The notes under the pieces are model-generated. The model was not told the origin of the DNA, did no database searches, and worked only from the letters and a program-made list of their open reading frames with translations. DNA of 6,753 nucleotides from an uncultured Clostridiaceae bacterium (GTDB taxonomy: Bacteria; Bacillota; Clostridia; Lachnospirales; Lachnospiraceae), in assembly GCA_958441075.1 (NCBI GenBank), contig CAUCBQ010000116.1, forward strand, positions 1 to 6,753, in the 5' to 3' direction. Positions 1-5,387 of the stretch are shown here, one piece after another. A program made the translations under genes and the position numbers. Each line of letters begins with the position of its first letter. The first letter of the stretch is position 1.

Positions 1-1269
1 GGTTCTTCATTGTCATTTTGAACCAGTATACCTTTTCCCTGTATCTTGTTTTTACAGTCACTGACAGGCCCGCTTTTTCGCGAATCTCCTCAAAAGCTGC
101 TGCAAACAGCTGAGAATATTCCTCATCCAGCACTCCTTCACTTAAAATCGAAGCCGGAACCTGTTCCATAACCGGTTCCGGAAACAGCACGCTGTTTTCC
201 CCTGCCATTTTTCTTAAAACCATGTTCTGCGCGTCATATTCAAAAATAAATTTGTCTGATTCGCTGACGGCAAGCTTTAATATCTCTCCATTGCTCACCG
301 CAGTCTTATAGGTCTGACGAAGCTCAGAGGAAGCCCTTTTATTAAACCAGTATGCTCCAAAAAGAAGGAGTATGAAGGCTACTGTAATCTCTGCAGCCAT
401 ACAGACCGCAGCTTCATTTATATGATTCAGCCATTCCTTTAAATATCCAATATCAATATTGGAGTAGATATAATACCCCTTTAAGCCTAAGGGAGCGTAA
501 TAGGTCACCCGGGTCTCATCCTCAAAGCGCAGGGTATAATATCCTGAAGCCAGATCTTTGGTATCCTGTCTCAACTGCTCGGCACTTCCTTCCACAAATT
601 CACAGGCCTCATAGTAATCCCATATATTATCATATTCAGACATCCATGTCTGGCTTTTCAATTTGGTTACAGGATGGCCCTCTGAATCCACAATCTGGGT
701 ATAGATATAGTTGCCGGATACATTTTCCAGAGAAGCGTCTACTGTTTTTATATTGAAAATACCAAATACCACTCCTGCGGCTTTCTGATCTTTGATAATG
801 GGAACCGCCATAACCTGAACCTGGTCCCCCTTGATCACATTGGAAGACAGAACATCTGAAATAGCCGCATTTCCCTCCATAGCCTCATGAAAATACTGCC
901 TCTGGCTTATATTCATCTTCTGGCGCTGGGAATCCATGGCATTTCCCTTTGAATCGCTGATTCCTACATAATCAAAATATCCCAGTCTTGCCATAAAGGC
1001 AAGGTGGCTGTAAACAGTGTCCATATCCTCCGGCTGCATCCCTGCCACTTCTTCTGCCAGAACCGTCAGTCCCTCTACCATACTCTTATATTTTTTCTGA
1101 ATGGCGTTTCCATTCAGCTGGGCCGTTCTTTTCAGCTCCTCCCGCTTACTCTCCAGTCCCGTCTGGCTGATCCTTGATTCAAACCTCCATGCGGCATGAA
1201 TAATAAGAAGCATAAAACAGGCCACACATAGGATCAGCCCTGTTGTTTTTTATGATAATTCTTTTTCAT
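1..1269 (-). CDS. Membrane-bound dCache-PAS sensor protein, 3' end outside window, apparent frameshift near the start
   Basis: Reading leftward from ATG 1269-1267, the first eight codons give MKKNYHKK. The frame then runs into a TGA, while the -1 frame continues open to the window edge. Joined by one extra A in the A6 run at 1246-1251, it reads as a ~423-residue N-terminal part. Residues ~9-28 form a TM helix (GLILCVACFMLLIIHAAW) behind a basic N-terminus. Residues ~31-66 are a charged helix. Residues ~70-275 look like an extracytoplasmic double Cache domain (YFDYVGISDSKGN, ISQRQYFHEAMEGN, QVMAVPIIKDQKAAGVVFGIFNI). Residues ~285-309 form a second TM helix, and from ~325 a cytoplasmic PAS-like segment follows. 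This architecture is common in Clostridia ahead of GGDEF/EAL or kinase domains, but the output domain is off the left edge. It probably senses a small extracellular ligand, which cannot be named. The site upstream is a weak GGGGGA six bases before the ATG. Without the frameshift, only GTG 1225 or ATG 1213 could start it, and both cut into the first TM. Confidence 0.75.
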
Positions 1270-1311
1270 TCCTTATCCCCCGTTCTCCCGAACCCTGCCT
1301 TTATTCATCTT

Positions 1312-1317
1312 ATTTTA
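1312..1317 (-). promoter_or_regulatory. Possible extended -10 promoter of the Cache-PAS sensor gene
   Basis: On the minus strand the sequence TGGTAAAAT fits an extended -10 (TGnTAnnnT; the hexamer TAAAAT is one base from TATAAT). It lies about 43 bases upstream of the ATG. No good -35 is seen at 16-18 bases, so this is a weak call based on the -10 alone. Confidence 0.35.
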
Positions 1318-1361
1318 CCATAAAAGCAGTAAAAAACATAGATATGTCCAAAATATTCCCC

Positions 1362-1390
1362 TTGACCTGCCCCCTGACTCATGTTAAACT
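1362..1390 (+). promoter_or_regulatory. Probable sigma-A promoter of queT
   Basis: The -35 TTGACC (1362-1367), a 17-base spacer and the -10 TAAACT (1385-1390) are preceded by TG at 1382-1383, giving an extended -10 (TGtTAAACT). Transcription would start near 1396-1398. That puts the structured leader (1403-1500) at the very 5' end of the mRNA, about 115 nt ahead of the queT ATG. Confidence 0.6.
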
Positions 1391-1402
1391 AAGAAACGCT
1401 GT

Positions 1403-1449
1403 AAAGCCCAAAAATAAGGTCTAAAGGGGCTTTCCGCCGATTTCCGGCG
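1403..1449 (+). other. Two hairpins in the 5' leader of queT upstream of the riboswitch
   Basis: Hairpin A pairs AAAGCCC (1403-1409) with GGGCTTT (1427-1433), 7 bp around a 17-nt loop. Hairpin B pairs CGCCG (1435-1439) with CGGCG (1445-1449), 5 bp around a 5-nt loop. Neither is followed by a T run, so they are not terminators. The loop of hairpin A contains AAGGTCT (1416-1422), the exact reverse complement of AGACCTT (1470-1476) in the loop of the downstream preQ1 aptamer. Their role is not known. They could be an alternative or extended fold of the riboswitch, or could simply insulate it. Confidence 0.5.
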
Positions 1450-1459
1450 TAAAATGAAT

Positions 1460-1500
1460 CGAGTGTTCGAGACCTTCCACTCGTAAAACAAAACTAAAGG
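1460..1500 (+). promoter_or_regulatory. preQ1-I (class I) riboswitch controlling queT translation
   Basis: Stem P1 pairs CGAGTG (1460-1465) with CACTCG (1478-1483) around a 12-nt loop beginning TTCGAG and ending in C. An A-rich tail follows (TAAAACAAAACTAAAGG, 1484-1500). This reproduces the preQ1-I plan known from Bacillus queC leaders: GUUCnAG after the stem, a C just before the 3' strand of P1 (here C1477) that pairs with preQ1, and the tail A-C-U-A-A. P2 of the H-type pseudoknot would use A1470-T1495 and G1471-C1494, with C1468-G1499 possible. The tail merges into the Shine-Dalgarno AAAGGAG (1496-1502), ten bases before the ATG. Ligand binding should therefore hide the ribosome binding site and turn translation off. 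There is no intrinsic terminator between aptamer and gene, which also favours translational control. The downstream gene, a queuosine-precursor transporter, supports the call. An HLout-type fold using upstream sequence is the main alternative. Confidence 0.8.
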
Positions 1501-1512
1501 AGACAACCAAAT

Positions 1513-2004
1513 ATGAATGAGAAAAAGACAGGTTTTCTGGTACACGGAGCCGTAATTGCAGCCGTGTATGTGGCGCTGACTATGATGTTCGCTCCCATCA
1601 GCTTCGGACCGGTGCAGTTTCGCATCTCTGAAGCCCTGTGCATCCTTCCCTACTTTACACCGGCAGCAGTTCCGGGACTTTTTTTAGGATGCCTGATTTC
1701 CAACCTCTTAGGTACAGCTGTGCTTATGGATGTGATCTGCGGCAGCATCGCTACCCTGATCGGCGCAGCAGGCTCCTATGCCCTGCGGCATCACAGGAGG
1801 CTGGTATGCCTTCCCCCCATTCTGGCAAATACCCTGATCATCCCCTGGGTGCTGCGGTATGCATACGGATCTGCGGATCTGATCCCCTTTATGATGCTCA
1901 CTGTGGGTATCGGCGAGGTTTTAGCCATAGGAATTCTGGGAAATGGGCTTTTAACCATACTGGAGCGTTATAAATATACGATTTTCCGCCAGAGCAGAGT
2001 ATAA
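1513..2004 (+). CDS. queT: QueT, substrate-binding S component of an ECF transporter for queuosine precursor (preQ1)
   Basis: The product is a 163-residue, very hydrophobic membrane protein of the QueT family (COG4708/DUF988). Helices are visible at about residues 10-32, 45-66, 68-91, 97-117 and 122-148, with a basic C-terminal tail. The family signature around QFRISEALCILPYFTPAAVPG (residues ~36-56) is present, and the length is normal. QueT captures a queuosine precursor at the membrane and works with a shared ECF energising module (EcfA, EcfA', EcfT). That module is not encoded here, as expected for group II ECF systems. The ATG at 1513 has the Shine-Dalgarno AAAGGAG at 1496-1502. A preQ1 riboswitch in the leader gives independent support for the substrate. 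The gene is monocistronic, ending in a strong terminator at 2008-2060. Confidence 0.92.
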   Translation: MNEKKTGFLVHGAVIAAVYVALTMMFAPISFGPVQFRISEALCILPYFTPAAVPGLFLGCLISNLLGTAVLMDVICGSIATLIGAAGSYALRHHRRLVCLPPILANTLIIPWVLRYAYGSADLIPFMMLTVGIGEVLAIGILGNGLLTILERYKYTIFRQSRV

Positions 2005-2007
2005 AAG

Positions 2008-2060
2008 AATGCCGACGCCTTAGCTTGTAATTTTACAGGTTAAGGTGCCGGCATTTTTAT
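2008..2060. terminator. Bidirectional intrinsic terminator between queT and the araA-kinase operon
   Basis: A long hairpin pairs 2008-2022 with 2041-2055 (ATGCCG/CGGCAT and CCTTA/TAAGG, with one A-C mismatch and one G-T between). An inner stem extends it (TGTA/TACA). On the plus strand TTTTTATTATTT follows, terminating queT, which stops at 2004. On the minus strand TTCTTTTAT follows, terminating the operon whose last stop codon is at 2066-2064. The plus-strand T tract is the better of the two. Confidence 0.85.
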
Positions 2061-2063
2061 TAT

Positions 2064-3671
2064 TTATAATGTATCTACAGCCGCTTTTTCAATCATCAGC
2101 CCTTTTTTATAATTTTCCATAAACTGATTGAAGCCCTCTATATCTTCCGGTTCCGGAGCTGCTGTTACGCTCTCTGCCTTTTGAAAAATCCGTTTTTCCA
2201 GATAATCCTCTAAAGCTTCCCCTTCTTTTTTATTTATCATATACAGTGCCAGAACTGCAATCCCCCAGGCGCCCCCTTCTCCGGCTGATTTCATAACAGA
2301 TACGGGAGTATTCAAAGCGGCCGCAAGGATTTTCTGAGCCGTTCCCTCCGTTTTAAAGATGCCTCCGTGGCCCCATATCACATCTACCTTCACGCCCTCT
2401 TTGTCAAACAGCAGGTCATTTCCGATCTTAAGAGTACCAAAGGCTGCATATAAATGGGTCCTTATAAAATTTGCCAGATTAAACCGGCAGTCCTGCCGGC
2501 GCACAAACAACGGACGGCCTTCTGCAAAGCCGGCAACCGGTTCTCCTGAAACATAATTGCAGGCCACCAGTCCTCCGCAGTCCTTATCGCCCTCCAGCGC
2601 CTTTCGGAAAAGCCCTCCATACAGCTCATCCCCGCTTATATGAAAGCCAAAGGTATCGCTGAATTCCTTCAGAATATTCACCCAGGCGTTCAGGTCTGAG
2701 GTACAGTTATTGCAGTGTACCATAGCCGCCGGATCTCCCTGAGGCGTTGCCACAAGATCAATTTCAGAATATACATTTGAAAGCTCTTTTTCCAGTACAA
2801 TCATGGAAAATATGGAGGTTCCTGCTGATACATTGCCTGTGCGCACCTTTACGCTGTTTGTTGCAACCATCCCTGTTCCCGCATCTCCTTCCGGGGGGCA
2901 CAGGGGGATTCCGGCCTTCAATGTTCCTTCCGGATCTAAAAGCCCTGCACCCTCCTCTGTAAGAACGCCTGCCTGCTCCCCTGCCAGAAGAGGCCGGGGC
3001 AGGATTTCCCTGATTTTCCATGGAAACGACCGGTCTGAAATCTTTTGGTCAAAACAGTTCAGCATATCTGTATAATAAGTTCCTGTTTTTGCATCAACAG
3101 GAAACATTCCCGACGCATCATCCACACCCAGTACCCTTTCTCCGGTAAGCATCCAGTGCACATAACCTGCCAGCGTGGTGATGTATTTAATATCTTTTAC
3201 ATGAGCTTCCCTGTTCAGAATCGCCTGATACAGATGAGCGATACTCCAGCGCTGGGGAATAGGGTAATTGAAACATTCTGTCAGTTCCCGTGACGCCTGC
3301 TCCGTTATCGTATTTCTCCATGTGCGGAATGGCACCAGAAGTTCATCGTTTTCATTAAATGCCAGATAACCATGCATCATGGCACTGATTCCAATTCCGC
3401 CAATGGTTTCTATCTCTGCCCCATATGCTTCTCTTACCTTTGTTTTAAGATCGCCATAGCACTCCTGCATTCCCTTCCAGACTGCTTCCATCGAATAGGT
3501 CCATATCCCGTTTTCCAGCCTGTTTTCCCACTGGTGGCTGCCATCCGCTATTAATCCTCCTTCTTCTGTCAGAAGAACGCCCTTGATTCTGGTGGAACCA
3601 AGCTCAATTCCCAAAACCGTTTTTCCTGACTGAATCCGTTTTTTTATGTCCTCTATCCTGATTTCTTCCAA
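2064..3671 (-). CDS. FGGY-family carbohydrate kinase, probable L-ribulokinase of the arabinose operon
   Basis: A 535-residue FGGY sugar kinase. The N-terminal ATPase fold starts with the phosphate-binding loop GIELGSTRIKGVL (residues 21-33). GDAGTG at 262-267 holds the likely catalytic Asp263. The C-terminal domain contains TGNVSAGTS (278-286), the nucleotide-binding stretch VIWGHGGIFKTEGTAQ (431-446) and GEGGAWGIAVLA (464-475). It follows araA by 21 nt in the same operon, so the likely reaction is ATP + L-ribulose to L-ribulose 5-phosphate. By eye it does not read like classical AraB. It resembles the divergent FGGY kinases of Clostridia, often labelled xylulokinase, one of which (AraK of Clostridium acetobutylicum) is reported as a non-AraB ribulokinase. 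Substrate is therefore inferred from context; D-xylulose or another ketose cannot be excluded. The start is TTG at 3671, fixed by the Shine-Dalgarno at 3680-3687; the next ATG is residue 61, inside the fold. Confidence 0.88.
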   Translation of the reverse strand: MEEIRIEDIKKRIQSGKTVLGIELGSTRIKGVLLTEEGGLIADGSHQWENRLENGIWTYSMEAVWKGMQECYGDLKTKVREAYGAEIETIGGIGISAMMHGYLAFNENDELLVPFRTWRNTITEQASRELTECFNYPIPQRWSIAHLYQAILNREAHVKDIKYITTLAGYVHWMLTGERVLGVDDASGMFPVDAKTGTYYTDMLNCFDQKISDRSFPWKIREILPRPLLAGEQAGVLTEEGAGLLDPEGTLKAGIPLCPPEGDAGTGMVATNSVKVRTGNVSAGTSIFSMIVLEKELSNVYSEIDLVATPQGDPAAMVHCNNCTSDLNAWVNILKEFSDTFGFHISGDELYGGLFRKALEGDKDCGGLVACNYVSGEPVAGFAEGRPLFVRRQDCRFNLANFIRTHLYAAFGTLKIGNDLLFDKEGVKVDVIWGHGGIFKTEGTAQKILAAALNTPVSVMKSAGEGGAWGIAVLALYMINKKEGEALEDYLEKRIFQKAESVTAAPEPEDIEGFNQFMENYKKGLMIEKAAVDTL

Positions 3672-3679
3672 TTTCCTGC

Positions 3680-3687
3680 CCTCCTTT
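3680..3687 (-). promoter_or_regulatory. Ribosome binding site fixing the TTG start of the kinase
   Basis: The minus strand reads AAAGGAGG, a near-perfect Shine-Dalgarno, eight bases before TTG 3671-3669. It begins only five bases after the araA stop codon (3695-3693), so ribosomes ending araA could re-initiate on the kinase. No ATG or GTG lies at a usable distance. Confidence 0.8.
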
Positions 3688-3692
3688 AACGG

Positions 3693-5189
3693 TTATCTGT
3701 AAAATAATTCTCCAAGCATAAGATCCCGTTTGAAATTCCTGATTGTAGTATCCTTATCAATATACACTGCTTCTATTCCCATTGCAGCAGCCCAGTCTCC
3801 CATCTGCTCTGCTGTGAGGTCATAGGAAAACGCAGTATGATGGGCGCCTCCCGCCAAAATCCATGCTTCCGCACCTGTGCAGAGATCCGGCTCCGGCCTC
3901 CAGAAATTTGCTGCCACCGGAAGCATGGGCATAGGTTTTTCCGTCTTCCGGCAGTTAACGTCATTTATGATCAGCCGGAATCTGTTTCCAAGGTCTATCA
4001 GGGAAACCGCAATTCCGGGCCCCTCCTTACAGGTAAATACCAGTCTTGCCGGATCTTCCCTGTCTCCCATAGACAGGGGCTGGCAGCGGATGCTGACCTG
4101 TCCCTCTGCCATGGTGGGACAAACCTCCAGCATATGAGCCTGCAGAATTCCTTCCTTTCCTTTTACGAAATTGTAGGTGTAATCCTCCAGCATGGACGTG
4201 CCCTTTGCGTCCTTCATATCCTCTGTCATAAGCTTCATCAGACGGACCATTCCGGCAACCTTCCAGTCTCCCTCCGCCCCAAAGCCATAGCCCTTCTGCA
4301 TCAATCTCTGAATCGCCAGTCCCGGCAGCTGCTTTAATGAACCCAGATCTCCAAAATGGGTTACAATGGCCTGATAGCCCTTTTCCTCCAGAAAACGCTC
4401 AAAGCCCAGCTCAATCTGTGCCTGAACGGCTGTATGACGCCTGAATTCCTCCGGATCTCTTCCATCCAGTAAAATATCATAGGCTTCATAATATTCATCC
4501 ACCAGCATTCTGGTGTCTGCCTCGGACACGCTGTCTACACACTCTGCGATTTCATTTACCGGATATGTATCAATCTCCCAGCCGAATTTCAGCTGCGCCT
4601 CTACCTTATCGCCTTCCGTAACCGCTACATTTCTCATATTGTCAGCTACACGCATAATACGGATACGGCTGCTTTCAACAATTCCTACCGCTGTTCTCAT
4701 CCAGGATGCAATCCGTTTCTGAACTTCTTCATCCTGCCAGTAGCCTGCAATCACCTTCCGTTCTATTCCCATCCTTGTTACAATATGGCCATATTCTCTG
4801 CCGCCATGGGCAGACTGATTTTCATTCATAAAATCCATATCAATGGTATCATAGGGAATTTCTTCATTAAATTGCGTATGTAAATGCAGCAGTGGCTTTC
4901 TATATTCCCGAAGCCCTAAAATCCATGATTTTGCAGGTGAAAACGTATGCATCCACGTAATTACTCCTGCACATTCCTCATCCAGATTGGCCTCATTCAG
5001 CGTTCGCCTGATCTGCTCATTCGTAAGCAGTGTAGGCTTCCAGATCACTTTATACGGAAGAACCCCCGATTCATTTAAGCCCTCAACCATACGCTTTGAA
5101 TGTACAGCCACATGCTCCAGGCATTCATCTCCGTACAAATCCTGAGAACCCGCACAAAACCAGAAACTATAATTTTTTCTCTTCAGCAT
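3693..5189 (-). CDS. araA: L-arabinose isomerase
   Basis: AraA (EC 5.3.1.4) interconverts L-arabinose and L-ribulose in the cytoplasm, using Mn2+. The 498-residue product matches the ~500-residue family length. Expected metal and catalytic residues are present: Glu306 in YGFGAEGDWK, Glu335 in TSMLEDYTYNF, His352 in QAHMLEVCPTMAEG and His450 in GGAHHTAF, closely matching E. coli positions 306, 333, 350 and 450. Other family blocks are WFCAGSQDLYG (10-20), WMHTFSPAKSWI (79-90), HLHTQFNEEIP (102-112) and MDFMNENQSAHGGREYG (118-134). ATG 5189 is preceded by GAGGTGA (5194-5200). It is first in a two-gene operon with the downstream FGGY kinase and is divergent from an AraC-type regulator. Its promoter is at 5212-5239. 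It is intact, with nothing unusual in length or motifs. Confidence 0.97.
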   Translation of the reverse strand: MLKRKNYSFWFCAGSQDLYGDECLEHVAVHSKRMVEGLNESGVLPYKVIWKPTLLTNEQIRRTLNEANLDEECAGVITWMHTFSPAKSWILGLREYRKPLLHLHTQFNEEIPYDTIDMDFMNENQSAHGGREYGHIVTRMGIERKVIAGYWQDEEVQKRIASWMRTAVGIVESSRIRIMRVADNMRNVAVTEGDKVEAQLKFGWEIDTYPVNEIAECVDSVSEADTRMLVDEYYEAYDILLDGRDPEEFRRHTAVQAQIELGFERFLEEKGYQAIVTHFGDLGSLKQLPGLAIQRLMQKGYGFGAEGDWKVAGMVRLMKLMTEDMKDAKGTSMLEDYTYNFVKGKEGILQAHMLEVCPTMAEGQVSIRCQPLSMGDREDPARLVFTCKEGPGIAVSLIDLGNRFRLIINDVNCRKTEKPMPMLPVAANFWRPEPDLCTGAEAWILAGGAHHTAFSYDLTAEQMGDWAAAMGIEAVYIDKDTTIRNFKRDLMLGELFYR

Positions 5190-5211
5190 ACTGTCACCTC
5201 ATCTATTTTTA

Positions 5212-5239
5212 ATTATAAAACTCTGATTCTATTTTACAA
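5212..5239 (-). promoter_or_regulatory. Probable promoter of the araA-kinase operon
   Basis: On the minus strand a -35 TTGTAA (5239-5234), a 16-base spacer and a perfect -10 TATAAT (5217-5212) are seen. The start would fall near 5205, giving a short leader of about 16 nt that contains little beyond the Shine-Dalgarno GAGGTGA. A second, weaker candidate lies just upstream (-10 TAAAAT, reading from about 5236). The poor -35 is consistent with a promoter needing an activator such as the divergent AraC-type protein. Confidence 0.6.
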
Positions 5240-5242
5240 AAC

Positions 5243-5258
5243 AGGGCAGAAGGGCACA
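5243..5258. repeat. Tandem 8-bp repeat upstream of the araA promoter, possible regulator site
   Basis: AGGGCAGA (5243-5250) is followed directly by AGGGCACA (5251-5258), matching at 7 of 8 positions. The pair ends four bases upstream of the proposed araA -35, where AraC-family activators often bind as direct repeats. The repeat unit is shorter than usual AraC half-sites, so the operator role is only suggested. Confidence 0.35.
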
Positions 5259-5312
5259 ATTCCATAATCTTGCCACTCTTATTTTAAAGTTACCTGCTGC
5301 GACTGCTTACTA

Positions 5313-5340
5313 TTGTCATTTTCCAGAAATACGCTATAAT
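5313..5340 (+). promoter_or_regulatory. Promoter of the AraC-family regulator gene
   Basis: The -35 TTGTCA (5313-5318, five of six consensus), a 16-base spacer and a perfect -10 TATAAT (5335-5340) form a good sigma-A promoter. Transcription would begin near 5347, about 40 nt before the start codon. A second repeat-like pair, CTGCT at 5294-5298 and 5303-5307, sits just upstream of the -35. Confidence 0.75.
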
Positions 5341-5375
5341 TTTATCAGAACTGCAGCATAAAACCATCAAATTGC

Positions 5376-5382
5376 GAGGTGG
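5376..5382 (+). promoter_or_regulatory. Ribosome binding site fixing a TTG start for the AraC-family regulator
   Basis: GAGGTGG lies five bases before the in-frame TTG at 5388. The upstream in-frame GTG at 5379 is inside this motif and has no Shine-Dalgarno of its own, so TTG 5388 is the better start. The araA gene uses a near-identical site (GAGGTGA, 4-5 bases from its ATG). Confidence 0.65.
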
Positions 5383-5387
5383 AAATT

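Noticed and set aside
1454..1486. Short leader ORF of ten codons (ATG 1454 to TAA 1486) overlapping the preQ1 aptamer
   Set aside because: There is no Shine-Dalgarno before its ATG, and its sequence is fully explained by the aptamer stem and loop.
1638..1973. 111-codon frame overlapping queT in another plus-strand frame
   Set aside because: It is internal to the well-supported queT gene, without a start signal, and its composition is unlike a real protein.
3837..4337. 166-codon open frame on the plus strand, antisense to araA
   Set aside because: It has no ribosome site or recognisable protein features and lies wholly opposite a clear, conserved gene.
4938..4951. cre-like sequence TGAAAACGTATGCA inside araA, which could suggest CcpA control
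   Set aside because: It encodes the conserved MHTFSP block of AraA, deviates from the cre consensus in the right half and is over 200 bases inside the gene; probably chance.
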